Source: Bacteroidota bacterium
GTDB taxonomy: Bacteria; Bacteroidota; Rhodothermia; Balneolales; HLUCCA01
Length of the DNA stretch: 64,000 bases
Assembly (NCBI GenBank): GCA_020832235.1
Contig: JAFIEZ010000008.1
Coordinates: 124,001-188,000 of the forward strand
Direction: 5' to 3'
Shown piece by piece: positions 36,033-44,603 of the stretch. The notes under the pieces are model-generated. The model was not told where the DNA came from. It searched no databases and worked only from the letters and a program-made list of their open reading frames with translations. The stretch's first letter is position 1; every line of letters begins with the position of its first letter. Both the position numbers and the translations under genes were made by a program.

Positions 36033-36064
36033 TCACGCTTACATCCACTATAGGTTTTTTCTTC

Positions 36065-37477
36065 ATGAAAACTTCGTTCATTCACGACGATTTCCTTCTC
36101 CAGACCGAAACAGCAAAACGGCTCTATCATAGCTATGCCAAACATCTTCCTATTGTAGACTACCACTGTCATTTGTCGCCGGAACTTATTGCAAAAGATA
36201 GCCAGTTCCGTAACCTGACACATGCCTGGTTGGATGGAGATCATTATAAGTGGAGAGCGATGCGGGCGCTGGGTGTCGACGAAAATTATATTACCGGAGA
36301 TGCCAGCGATTATGAGAAATTCAAGATGTGGGCAAAAGTGGTGCCGCATACGTTGAAAAATCCGCTGTATCACTGGACTCACCTCGAACTCAAGCGCTAT
36401 TTTGGCGTTGATTCGTTGTTAAACGAACACACGGCCGATGAAATCTGGCATAAGGCCAATACGTTGCTGGCAACGCCCGCGTATTCGGCGTTCAGTCTGC
36501 TAAAGAAAATGAATGTGCATGTTGTTTGTTCTACAGATGATGCCATTGACACTCTTGAGCATCATGCCGCATTTAAATCGAGTGATATGGTACTATATCC
36601 TACCTTCAGACCAGATAATGCCATGAAGGTGGAAAACCCGGAAGCATTTCGCAGCTACGTCTCTCGACTTGAGGAGGTCAGTAATGTGAAAATAAGCAGT
36701 TATGCGACCTTTGTTATCGCGCTAAAGCAGCGACACGATTTCTTTGATAAGCTGGGCTGCAGGGCTTCAGATCATGGATTGGAAGAGCCCTATGCCGAAG
36801 ACTATACCGAGGCTGAACTGGAAGCAATATTCAGTAAGGTTATGCAGGGTGAAGCTCCAACCCTATCTGAGCAAAATCAATTTAAATCGGCTTTGATGTA
36901 TCTTTTTGCTGTATTGGATGCTGAAAAAGGCTGGGCTTTTCAGATGCATATTGGTGCGCTGCGGAACAATAACACCAGGGCATTTCGAGAGCTTGGTCCC
37001 GACAGTGGGTTCGACGCTATGGGTGATGTTGAAATTGCCCGTCCGTTGTCTAAATTTCTTGATCAGCTGAATCTGGCCGGCAAGCTGCCAAAAACGATTC
37101 TTTATAACTTGAATTCCAATGATAATGAAGTTATGGCTACAATAAGCGGTCATTTCTATGAAAGTGGTGTTCCGGGCAAGGTACAACATGGTCCGGGCTG
37201 GTGGTTCCACGATCAGAAAGAAGGGATGGAACAACAACTGCAATCCCTCGCCAATTTCTCTGTTTTGAGTAATTTTGTTGGGATGGTAACCGATTCGCGT
37301 AGCTTTTTGTCGTATCCGCGTCATGAGTACTTCCGCAGAATACTGTGTAATATGATTGGAAATGATGCTGAAAATGGAATTGTTCCTGCGGATGAAGATA
37401 TGCTGGGCGAATTAATTGAGAAGATGTGCTACAAAAATGCTATTGACTATTTTCAGTATGCTAATTTGCCTGAATAA
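36065..37477 (+). CDS. uxaC: Uronate isomerase
   Basis: 470 residues, amidohydrolase-fold enzyme converting glucuronate to fructuronate and galacturonate to tagaturonate. Typical blocks: the metal-site VDYHCHLSPE, FRNLTHAWLDGDHYKWRAMRALGV, WTHLELKRYFGV, VVCSTDDAID, FQMHIGALRNNN, the active-site region LVTDSRSFLSY-like VTDSRSFLSYPRHEYFRRI. It is the entry step for the whole pathway encoded here. The preceding hairpin leaves very little room for a separate promoter. Confidence 0.96.
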   Translation: MKTSFIHDDFLLQTETAKRLYHSYAKHLPIVDYHCHLSPELIAKDSQFRNLTHAWLDGDHYKWRAMRALGVDENYITGDASDYEKFKMWAKVVPHTLKNPLYHWTHLELKRYFGVDSLLNEHTADEIWHKANTLLATPAYSAFSLLKKMNVHVVCSTDDAIDTLEHHAAFKSSDMVLYPTFRPDNAMKVENPEAFRSYVSRLEEVSNVKISSYATFVIALKQRHDFFDKLGCRASDHGLEEPYAEDYTEAELEAIFSKVMQGEAPTLSEQNQFKSALMYLFAVLDAEKGWAFQMHIGALRNNNTRAFRELGPDSGFDAMGDVEIARPLSKFLDQLNLAGKLPKTILYNLNSNDNEVMATISGHFYESGVPGKVQHGPGWWFHDQKEGMEQQLQSLANFSVLSNFVGMVTDSRSFLSYPRHEYFRRILCNMIGNDAENGIVPADEDMLGELIEKMCYKNAIDYFQYANLPE

Positions 37478-37583
37478 GCATATAAATTGCAATTATTTTT
37501 ATTAAAAAAGCGTGCGTCAGGCGGTGTTTTCAGCTGTCTGCCAATATTTCTTGGAATCGCTTCCATTTTTCTTCGGAAAATGC

Positions 37584-37612
37584 TTGACAACCTGCCGTGA
37601 TTATTGTTACAT
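37584..37612 (+). promoter_or_regulatory. Strong sigma70-like promoter candidate
   Basis: TTGACA (37584-37589) and TTACAT (37607-37612) are 17 bases apart. The operator-like site at 37616 begins four bases after the -10 box, the classical position for repression. It precedes the short-RNA candidate and the sigma gene. Confidence 0.5.
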
Positions 37613-37615
37613 TGG

Positions 37616-37635
37616 TTTAGTTACCGATTAAGTAA
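37616..37635. promoter_or_regulatory. LacI-type operator candidate overlapping the start site
   Basis: TTTAGTTACCGATTAAGTAA shares 15 of 20 positions with TTACTTAACCGGTTAAGTAA; its right half ATTAAGTAA is nearly perfect. It covers the expected start of transcription from the promoter at 37584-37612. Confidence 0.45.
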
Positions 37636-37717
37636 GTGCTCAGGCACTGCTTTTTGATAAGTCAAATACATGCAAAACAAGAGGATATGAGCTCCTTAGA
37701 AAGTGCATGTTTTTTTA
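37619..37717 (+). ncRNA. Candidate short RNA or attenuated leader
   Basis: A transcript from the promoter at 37584 would contain hairpin AGTGC-TCAG-GCACT (37635-37648) followed by TTTTT, then a larger hairpin with perfect outer arms ACATGCA (37668-37674) and TGCATGT (37704-37710), inner AGGA/TCCT pairing, and a run of seven T. The second looks like a standard intrinsic terminator, giving an RNA of about 100 nt. Since the ECF sigma gene starts 90 bases later, this could equally be an attenuator in its leader. No Rfam family was recognised. Confidence 0.4.
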
Positions 37718-37724
37718 TCGGAAG

Positions 37725-37744
37725 TTACTTAACCGTTAACTTAA
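37725..37744. promoter_or_regulatory. Second operator-like site upstream of the sigma gene
   Basis: TTACTTAACCGTTAACTTAA has a perfect left half of TTACTTAACCGGTTAAGTAA, with one base missing at the centre and a partial right half. It lies 61 bases before the sigma ATG and 109 bases after the first site. Confidence 0.4.
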
Positions 37745-37805
37745 AAAAGCTAAATGGTGTATTAACAAAAAGTTCGAAAGCGCTTTTATAAAAAATATCT
37801 GCTTT

Positions 37806-38387
37806 ATGTACAGTCAGCTAAAATTGGGTAGTGATGAAATGGTTTGGGCAGAAGAAATTCGTAATGGCAATACCTTTGCGTTTAGTTCATTATTCGATCT
37901 TTATTACGTGCCTTTATGTGAATACGCGTATCGTTTTTGTAATGGTGATCAAGATTTAACCGAAGACATTGTTCAGGAAGTATTCGCCAGAATATGGGAA
38001 AAAAGAATAGACTGGACGCCTAAAATCAGTGTAAAGTCCTATCTCTTCCGTTCTGTACATAACCAGGCTATTTCAAACTTACGTAAAGCACGGCACGAAT
38101 CGCCCATGAACGATGCCGTTGAAGACACAATACCTGCCAACGAGCTGACTCCCATCGAAGAAATGCATAACGACGAACTGGATCAACGAATTCAAAAAGC
38201 TATTCAAAACTTACCGGAAAGACGTCGTGAAATTCTTACGCTTCGCATGATTCATGAGCTATCGTATAAAGAAATCGCCGACACACTGAAAATTTCAGTC
38301 AATACCGTTGATACCCAATTACGCAGGGCTTTAAAATCATTACGCGAAGATTTACGCTTATTTCAAACCGGTCTTGAACTGGTATAG
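37806..38387 (+). CDS. ECF-type RNA polymerase sigma factor
   Basis: 193 residues with only sigma regions 2 and 4. Region 2 covers about residues 25-95 (LFDLYYVPLCEYAYRFC, DIVQEVFARIWEKR, the -10-binding helix KSYLFRSVHNQAISNLRK). Region 4 covers about 140-190 (LPERRREILTLRMIHELSYKE, then the helix-turn-helix IADTLKISVNTVDTQLRRALKSLRE). This is the kind Bacteroidota-type genomes use next to FecR/SusCD loci, yet no FecR, SusC or SusD gene is present here. It lies between uxaC and the LacI gene, behind two operator-like sites, so uronate-dependent expression is possible. Confidence 0.93.
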   Translation: MYSQLKLGSDEMVWAEEIRNGNTFAFSSLFDLYYVPLCEYAYRFCNGDQDLTEDIVQEVFARIWEKRIDWTPKISVKSYLFRSVHNQAISNLRKARHESPMNDAVEDTIPANELTPIEEMHNDELDQRIQKAIQNLPERRREILTLRMIHELSYKEIADTLKISVNTVDTQLRRALKSLREDLRLFQTGLELV

Positions 38388-38390
38388 TAC

Positions 38391-38424
38391 CGTGACACTA
38401 TAGTTTTTATGACTGTCTGTCACG
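38391..38424. terminator. Hairpin after the sigma gene
   Basis: CGTGACA (38391-38397) and TGTCACG (38418-38424) pair perfectly, with GTAC/GTAC extending the stem across a one-base bulge. No T-run follows. It starts three bases after the sigma stop and may be a terminator or RNA-processing structure. Confidence 0.35.
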
Positions 38425-38521
38425 TACCTTCTGCTTCTCACTCGTCTTACTAGCAAATAGCCAGATTTTACCGTTATGGTAAGTTTTCGGGCTGTCCCAT
38501 AATTTGCGCAGGAGATCGGTT

Positions 38522-38758
38522 TTGTTAAGTAGTAAAGATAATGATACAATGGATTGGCTATCCAATAATGCTCTGTTTAAAGACAGACTTATAGGGAAAA
38601 GACCGAATATCAATCTGGAAAAAGCCAAATCAAGACTTTTCGAACGACTTCACAACACCTCGGCTCCTTCACCACTACAAAGCCAGATAAAATCTGTCCT
38701 GAGTAACGAGTACACCAGCTTAAATGAAGCTGCTCTTACTACCGCAGAGATGGATTAA
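38522..38758 (+). CDS. Small protein downstream of the sigma factor, function unknown
   Basis: 78 residues from a TTG start preceded by AGGAG with seven bases spacing; an ATG at 38549 would give 69 residues. The segment DTMDWLSNNALFKDRLIGKRP followed by the charged helix NLEKAKSRLFERL recalls the N-terminal helical part of anti-sigma proteins, but there is no membrane segment and no FecR domain. It lies 134 bases after the sigma gene on the same strand. It might be a small anti-sigma-like regulator or what is left of one; nothing in the sequence decides. Confidence 0.55.
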   Translation: MLSSKDNDTMDWLSNNALFKDRLIGKRPNINLEKAKSRLFERLHNTSAPSPLQSQIKSVLSNEYTSLNEAALTTAEMD

Positions 38759-38787
38759 CCGAGTTTTTAATCCGAAAACACACGATT

Positions 38788-38953
38788 ATGGTCTTCAATA
38801 TTCTAATTTCGTAACACACCAATTTTCATCCTACTGATTACCGTGTCAGCTTGCTTCAAACATACTATTAAAGCTGAACCTAACGTACCTGGTCAGGATG
38901 CGTTTTTTGACTTACCCACCATACGTACGATCACAAAGTCTATTGTAGTTTAA
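38788..38953 (+). pseudogene. Broken lipoprotein gene downstream of the sigma factor
   Basis: An ATG at 38788 reads MVFNILIS and stops at once. In the neighbouring frame, the text continues as NTPIFILLITVSAC followed by FKHTIKAEPNVPGQDAFFDL and ends at 38953. Together they give a lipoprotein signal (lipobox VSAC) and about 35 mature residues, joined only if one indel near 38805-38815 is assumed. No usual start codon exists in the second frame before the hydrophobic core. The simplest reading is a frameshifted, shortened exported-lipoprotein gene belonging to the sigma locus. Confidence 0.45.
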
Positions 38954-38985
38954 CACCTGAGTTTTCCTGATTAAACGGTCATAAA

Positions 38986-39019
38986 TTTTGGATTCAAACC
39001 CGTTGTTTTTGTAACTTTA
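38986..39019 (+). promoter_or_regulatory. Bacteroidota-type promoter candidate for lacI-family gene
   Basis: TTTTG (38986-38990) and TAACTTTA (39012-39019) are 21 bases apart and resemble the -33 TTTG / -7 TAnnTTTG pattern of Bacteroidota. The LacI-family gene starts 120 bases further on. Confidence 0.35.
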
Positions 39020-39138
39020 CGGCCAATGTAATTGTAATTATTACACCTATTTATGAAGTATGACATGTAGCTAGTGCGTGTCTATTGCCGTTAATCATGC
39101 TCGTTGATCATCCATTTACAGACACGGAAAAGTAAGAA

Positions 39139-40140
39139 ATGAAGAAGAAAGCAACACTTAATGATATAGCCAAGGTTGTAGGACTTACTAAAGTAAGTAT
39201 ATCTAAAGCTTTACGTGATCATCCTGATATTTCCGAAGCCACAAAAGTTAAGGTCAAAAAAGTAGCCCAGGAACTAGGATATCGCCCTAACCTGATTGCG
39301 CGTTCCTTAACTTTTTCAAAAACCCGCACACTGGGTGTAATTGTGCCTAAAATTGCCCACAACTTTTTTGCTCATATTGTGGCCGGCATCCAGAAAACAG
39401 CCAATGATCAGGGCTACGATATCGTTCTTTCGGTCTCTGATGAAGATGATAAGCTGGAAAAGCGTCACTTGGAAAACCTGGTAGCCATGCAGGTCGAAGG
39501 CCTGCTTATCTCCGTATCTATGGCCACTAAAAACACCGAAGTTTTTGAATGGATACGAAGCTTGCAAATTCCTCTTGTCTTTTTTGACAGGCATATTCCG
39601 GGACTCGGATTCAATTCCGTAATTGTTGACGATGAAGCTGCATCCCAGGACGCTGTTGAACAACTTATTGACAGAGGAATGAAGAACATCGCTCACATAG
39701 GCGGGTTTGAATGGGTTGAAATCGGTCGTAAACGTCGGGCCGGATATCAGAAAGCATTGGAAAAACGTGGCATAGAAGCGCGTCCCGAAAATGTGGTTGA
39801 TGGTGGCTTCGGAGAATTGCACGGATATAACGGATTCCGGCAGCTTATTAAGCAGGGCGGTACGCCGGATGCCATATTTGCCGTAACGTATCCGGTAGCG
39901 CTTGGGATGCTAAAAGCCATGCGAGAACTGGGAAATGGCTATTTAAACGACATCCGTGTACTTACAATCGGAGCTGACGAGTTATTCTCCGTTTTCTCTT
40001 ACCCTCAGTACTATGTCGATCAGCCGGCAATTACAATCGGCCAAAGAGCATGTGATCTGCTTATTAAAGAGATTCACGGTGATGAGCAACCTGATGAGAA
40101 AATTTTCTATGTTGATACACACTTCGTTGAGAACTGTTGA
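39139..40140 (+). CDS. LacI-family transcriptional regulator
   Basis: 333 residues. The N-terminal helix-turn-helix is TLNDIAKVVGLTKVSISKALRDHPDIS followed by the hinge-helix region ELGYRPNLIARSL. The rest is a periplasmic-binding-protein-like effector domain: RTLGVIVPKIAHNFFAHIVAGIQ, VDDEAASQDAVEQLIDRG, RRAGYQKALE and the C-terminal YVDQPAITIGQRACDLLI. Regulators of this kind bind palindromes with a central CG, as in the TTAACCGGTTAA-like sites at 33875, 37616 and 37725. It closes the uronate locus and is the likely uronate-responsive repressor. The effector is inferred. Confidence 0.93.
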   Translation: MKKKATLNDIAKVVGLTKVSISKALRDHPDISEATKVKVKKVAQELGYRPNLIARSLTFSKTRTLGVIVPKIAHNFFAHIVAGIQKTANDQGYDIVLSVSDEDDKLEKRHLENLVAMQVEGLLISVSMATKNTEVFEWIRSLQIPLVFFDRHIPGLGFNSVIVDDEAASQDAVEQLIDRGMKNIAHIGGFEWVEIGRKRRAGYQKALEKRGIEARPENVVDGGFGELHGYNGFRQLIKQGGTPDAIFAVTYPVALGMLKAMRELGNGYLNDIRVLTIGADELFSVFSYPQYYVDQPAITIGQRACDLLIKEIHGDEQPDEKIFYVDTHFVENC

Positions 40141-40198
40141 AGTCCACGAAAGCGAATACTTTTAGAGAATGATTTAAACTATATCTTTATCGCCATTT

Positions 40199-41110
40199 AT
40201 GCCCCACATCGCCCTGCTCACCGATCACCGATATGCGGCTAACGAGGCTACTCCCGAAAACTGGTATCTTGCCAACATGCTTCACGACGATGCACTTTTG
40301 AGTCAGGCCCTGCTACGGCATGGCATCACTAGCGAAAGAGTTGACTGGGCAAAAAAGAATGTGGATTGGTCCAACTATGATTTAGCCGTATTTCGCACAA
40401 CGTGGGACTACTATGAGCGAATGGATGAATTCGTACCCTGGTTAGATAACATACAGAAGCATACCCGCTTGTGTAATGTCGCCGAAATCATCCGCTGGAA
40501 TATGGATAAGCACTACCTGGTTGACCTCCAGAAAAAAGGAATTCCTGTTGTGCCGTTTCATCTTCTTGAAAAAGGGGAGGATGTAAACCTTGGTGCCATA
40601 TTGGAGCAATATGGATGGAGGGAGGCTGTAATCAAGCCATGTGTATCCGGAGGAGCTCGCCTCACTTACCGGTTCAATGCCAGAAATGCTCGCGAGATCC
40701 AGTCTTGTATAGAGCCTTGGCTCACCGCTGAAGCATTTTTAGTACAGCCTTTTGTGCCGTCTGTTCAAACACTTGGCGAAGATTCACTCATGGTATTTGG
40801 AGGTGAATACACACACGCAGTACGAAAAACGCCTAAAACCGGCGATTTCCGTGTTCAGGACGATCACGGAGGGACGGTACGAACCTCTACGCCCGAACCA
40901 GAGCAAATAGATTTGGCGGTTCGCTCCATGGCAGCTTGTAATCCCTCGCCCGTATACGGTAGGACAGATATGGTTCGGATGGAAAATGGAACATGGGCTG
41001 TGATGGAACTCGAACTACTGGAGCCGGAACTCTGGCTTCGGTACCATCCCGAATCGGCACAAGCTTTTGCTGGTTCTTTAGCCAAGTTTGCGCAAACAAT
41101 CCACGCATAA
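40199..41110 (+). CDS. ATP-grasp domain protein (glutathione-synthetase-like)
   Basis: 303 residues. An N-terminal Rossmann-like domain (about 1-100) with YDLAVFRTTWDYYERMDEF is followed by ATP-grasp subdomains: the Lys/Gly-rich ATP-binding strand EAVIKPCVSGGARLTYRF, LVQPFVPSVQTLGEDSLMVFGG and the metal-binding C-terminal MELELLEPELWL. Similar proteins are often labelled RimK/glutathione-synthetase-like or SAV_5884-type; they join an amine or thiol to a carboxylate through acyl phosphate. The substrate is unknown. Stand-alone gene, downstream of the LacI gene by 58 bases. Confidence 0.85.
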   Translation: MPHIALLTDHRYAANEATPENWYLANMLHDDALLSQALLRHGITSERVDWAKKNVDWSNYDLAVFRTTWDYYERMDEFVPWLDNIQKHTRLCNVAEIIRWNMDKHYLVDLQKKGIPVVPFHLLEKGEDVNLGAILEQYGWREAVIKPCVSGGARLTYRFNARNAREIQSCIEPWLTAEAFLVQPFVPSVQTLGEDSLMVFGGEYTHAVRKTPKTGDFRVQDDHGGTVRTSTPEPEQIDLAVRSMAACNPSPVYGRTDMVRMENGTWAVMELELLEPELWLRYHPESAQAFAGSLAKFAQTIHA

Positions 41111-41392
41111 CTCATATAAACGAGTTTTTTGGGCTTGTTTATTGCAGGTGGCTAAACTTGCACCCAGATACGAAATCCGCAAAAAAGTAGTATTTGCCAT
41201 TCTATAGAATAACTATTCTTTTCAAGTTTGATAAAGGCATCCCCTACTGTACTTAAGTATAAATACGAAGTGTCCGATAATTGATTTCAAACGCAGTGTC
41301 AAATTTATTGCAAGTCTATAATATTATTAGTGGAATTAGACTTCACAACATTTACTTGGCACCGGTAAGAAAAAATAATCGATGGAAAAACT

Positions 41393-43354
41393 ATGTCTGG
41401 ACAAAAGAAATTGGTGAAGAACAAAGCTGTGGTACCGGTTGGTAAGAAAATATTTTACTCTTTTTTTATTGTAGGTATTGTCACACTTCTGCTTGGGATT
41501 GTCAGTATAAATACTATGCAACGGGCCAATAGCAATACGGAATGGCTGGTTAACTCTAACCTTCCGGAATGGCGTGTTTACTGGTATCTCGAATATCATG
41601 CTCAGGGCTCAGTTGCAGCACTTTTTGATTATAAATTCTACCAGAATGAGCAGTCGTGGGATGTTTACCAGGAAAGTGTTTCGGATTTTAGCAAAGAGCT
41701 GGTCGACGGAATTCAGATGGCCAGAAATCTCGACAATAAAGAGCTCATTGGTGCATTATCGTCGATTCAAGAGCGATTTACAGACTATAAAGAGGTTGGT
41801 AATAACTTAAGATCTTCAATTACACAGCTTGAACAATTACGCTCACCGGTCTATCAGAACTTAGGCACTCTCTTGGGCGGAATTGGTGAACTTGATGAAC
41901 ATGCAATGTTCGAGATTCCATCCCGAACGGATGCCAACTACATGCTTGAGGATGCGATTGCATTGCGTACACAGGTTATGGCTTTAAATGTACAATTGCT
42001 TCGGGCAGAAAAAGATCTAAACAGAGATGCTGTTGAGCCAATAATCAATGGATTTGATCAGCTTCTCAGCCAGGTCAATGATATGAAGCTGAATACTTCA
42101 AACCCCTCAACCATTGATGCAATTGATCACGTAAGCAGACAAATTCAACAAGTTCAATCCGTATTATCACCTTTTTTGGCACGATTCATTACAATCTATG
42201 ACCAAACGCTTGACCTAACAACAACCTACGATTCCCTTCTGAATACACTTTATATTCACTCAACGAGTGCAATTGATACCGGAATTGACAGATCTGAATC
42301 GTTGCAGCAGATGCTCTCACGAAATGGCATCGTTTTGGGTGGATCTTTTGTCGCCCTGCTATTCTTTACAGCTATAATTGGGTGGATCCTTGTTAAAACT
42401 ATCAACAAATCACTCAACGTGATTATATATTCGTTGAGTGAAGGAGCGGAGCAAGTAAATACATCATCAACGCAGCTCTCTGCATCCAGTCAGTCTATTG
42501 CTTCCAGTGCCAATGATCAGGCTGCTGCACTAGAGGAAACTACATCATCGCTGGAAGAAATATCATCACAGATAAACCAGTCGTTTGACAACACAACATC
42601 TGCGCAGCGAGAGATGATGAGCGCTAAAACATTGGTTGAAAGTGGCGTCGAGTCTATGAACAGAATGCGGCTCTCTATCGATGAAATACTCAAATCCAGT
42701 ACGGAAACATCAAAAATCATTAAAACTATTAATGATATTGCCTTCCAAACTAATTTGCTGGCACTAAATGCAGCGGTTGAGGCCGCTAGGGCAGGAGAAG
42801 CCGGTAAGGGATTCGCCGTAGTTGCAGAGGAGGTTCGTAATCTGGCTCAAAGAAGTGCTGCTGCGGCAGAAAACACGGAGGAGCTTATTTCCAGCTCACA
42901 AATTAGTGCCAAACGCAGTGTTACTGTTGCCCAGGAAATGGAAGAACGTCTGGTAAAAATTGCTCAAAGTGCCGAAAAAGTGTACATGTTGGTGACTGAA
43001 ATCACTAATGCCAGCCAAGAGCAGATGGAGGGGGTAAAACAAATCAATCAGGTTATGAGAACTATGGATGGTACTGTGCAGGGTTATGCCGCGAACTCTG
43101 AGGAAACGGCAAGCTCAGCAGAAGAATTGTCTGCTCAAGCTGAAGTTCTATTAGACATGGTTTCACAATTATCAGCCCTAGCCGGGTATTCTGTGAACAA
43201 TGGAAAACGCGAAATGTCGACAGATCCTGCATATGCGAGAGCTACAATCTCAAATGTACGTCAAAAGCCACGCGAAAAAGATTCTCACGTTCACAAGAAA
43301 ATCAAGACCAGTAACGAGCTCATTCCATTTGAAGATGATTTAGCCGCTTTTTGA
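41393..43354 (+). CDS. Methyl-accepting chemotaxis protein
   Basis: 653 residues. Membrane helices at about 20-42 and 312-336 frame a periplasmic, mostly helical sensor domain. Only a short link follows the second helix, so the HAMP domain is reduced or missing. The signalling domain is complete, with the methylation helix region [17 protein letters not shown] and the highly conserved tip [41 protein letters not shown]. No CheA, CheW or CheY gene is nearby. The porin and PstS-like genes that follow suggest it may sense the ligand of that binding protein; this is inferred from order alone. Confidence 0.95.
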   Translation: MSGQKKLVKNKAVVPVGKKIFYSFFIVGIVTLLLGIVSINTMQRANSNTEWLVNSNLPEWRVYWYLEYHAQGSVAALFDYKFYQNEQSWDVYQESVSDFSKELVDGIQMARNLDNKELIGALSSIQERFTDYKEVGNNLRSSITQLEQLRSPVYQNLGTLLGGIGELDEHAMFEIPSRTDANYMLEDAIALRTQVMALNVQLLRAEKDLNRDAVEPIINGFDQLLSQVNDMKLNTSNPSTIDAIDHVSRQIQQVQSVLSPFLARFITIYDQTLDLTTTYDSLLNTLYIHSTSAIDTGIDRSESLQQMLSRNGIVLGGSFVALLFFTAIIGWILVKTINKSLNVIIYSLSEGAEQVNTSSTQLSASSQSIASSANDQAAALEETTSSLEEISSQINQSFDNTTSAQREMMSAKTLVESGVESMNRMRLSIDEILKSSTETSKIIKTINDIAFQTNLLALNAAVEAARAGEAGKGFAVVAEEVRNLAQRSAAAAENTEELISSSQISAKRSVTVAQEMEERLVKIAQSAEKVYMLVTEITNASQEQMEGVKQINQVMRTMDGTVQGYAANSEETASSAEELSAQAEVLLDMVSQLSALAGYSVNNGKREMSTDPAYARATISNVRQKPREKDSHVHKKIKTSNELIPFEDDLAAF

Positions 43355-43428
43355 GGCAATACTAATCTCAATCTGTCAAGTAAAAACCGCTTTACAGCAC
43401 CTATAAAAAACAAGTAAAAACAAAAAAA

Positions 43429-43448
43429 AGTTTTTTTTAAAAAAAACT
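43429..43448. promoter_or_regulatory. 20-bp perfect palindrome before the porin gene
   Basis: AGTTTTTTTTAAAAAAAACT is a perfect palindrome made of T8 and A8 tracts, 29 bases before the porin start and 74 after the chemoreceptor stop. On either strand it could fold into an A-T hairpin followed by a few T, and it could also bend DNA strongly. Confidence 0.5.
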
Positions 43449-43477
43449 CACCTAACGACAATGCATTAAGGATTTAT

Positions 43478-44593
43478 ATGAAAACTATTTTATTATCAAC
43501 CGTAACCATCCTAATTCTGGGTGTATCAAGCATATACTCACAGGGTTTTTGGGAGCCTCAGACAAATATTACCGGATATATCGCAACTGAGTTCAACTAT
43601 TTCGATGAACTTCAGGATTATAGAACGAATTACGGTTCAGCAGTTTCCGAAGCAGGTATATTGATAACCTACCAGCCAACAGAACGATTTACTATGAAAT
43701 CTGTCTTTGTATATCGACCTGATTTCACATTTGATCAGATGCTAAATGAAGCATTTGGGCAGTATTCTCTCAGCCAAAAAGTGAATATTAAAGTCGGACG
43801 TTTCTTGCTGCCTGTAAGTCCAATGAATACATATTATTATGCTCCGGTAAATACCAGCGCCACATTACCCGTTCTGATAACAAACAATGAGTTTTTCCCA
43901 TTAAATATTGACGGGGTTTCTGTTAATGGAAGTATTGGAAACGAATTCAGAGTCAGTTACGACTTATTCGGTGGTGGTTACCGAAATACAACCTGGCTAA
44001 AAACCGGTGCCGTCGGTTTTTTTGGCGACGAATCTGCATACTTTAAAAAGCAAATTGGAAGTGAGTTTACCGTTGATCAGTCTTATCAGAACACCTACAA
44101 CGTAGCCTTCGGTGGTAGCGTCGCTTTTTCATACAACAATTTCGTTACTCTTGGTTTCAGTGCGTTTAAGCCAATCGATGAAACTGTACCTCTTGGTGTA
44201 AACCTGCCTGAAAATGCCTTATTCCCAGGCTCACCGGCAACATATATCATTCAGGAATTCACCTTTGAAAAAATTGCTTATGGAGTTAACCTCCGACTAC
44301 AACATGAAAATACTCGATTTGTAGCAGAACTTTGGGACAGTAACCTAAAAGCTGATGGCGGCGATGTTGATTTGAACGGAGCCTTTGCTGAGTTAAGTCA
44401 TACTATAAATCGGTTTACTCCATATGTTCGTTACGAGCAGCAGCAAACAGATGATGTTGAATTCCGACGCTACACAGCAGGAATAAATTATAAACCTACT
44501 TTTGAGCGTGCATTGAAACTCGAGTACTTGTTTTATGACCATGAAGTGAAGAATATCAATGGCGTTGTGGCAACATTTATCTATTCATTTTAA
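43478..44593 (+). CDS. Outer-membrane porin-like beta-barrel protein
   Basis: 371 residues with a Sec signal peptide (MKTILLSTVTILILGVSSIYS, cleaved near residue 21). The mature chain has alternating polar/hydrophobic strands of 8-12 residues with aromatic girdles (for example RFTMKSVFVYRPDF, FTPYVRYEQQQ, ALKLEYLFYDHE) and ends in Phe (FIYSF), as expected for a Bam substrate. Resembles phosphate-selective or general porins, but specificity is not visible. It is followed ten bases later by the PstS-like gene and probably co-transcribed with it. Confidence 0.85.
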   Translation: MKTILLSTVTILILGVSSIYSQGFWEPQTNITGYIATEFNYFDELQDYRTNYGSAVSEAGILITYQPTERFTMKSVFVYRPDFTFDQMLNEAFGQYSLSQKVNIKVGRFLLPVSPMNTYYYAPVNTSATLPVLITNNEFFPLNIDGVSVNGSIGNEFRVSYDLFGGGYRNTTWLKTGAVGFFGDESAYFKKQIGSEFTVDQSYQNTYNVAFGGSVAFSYNNFVTLGFSAFKPIDETVPLGVNLPENALFPGSPATYIIQEFTFEKIAYGVNLRLQHENTRFVAELWDSNLKADGGDVDLNGAFAELSHTINRFTPYVRYEQQQTDDVEFRRYTAGINYKPTFERALKLEYLFYDHEVKNINGVVATFIYSF

Positions 44594-44603
44594 GGACATC
44601 ATC

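Noticed and set aside
36120-36382. Minus-strand frames covering uxaC and other metabolic genes
   Set aside because: Mirror frames of strongly recognised genes; no independent evidence.
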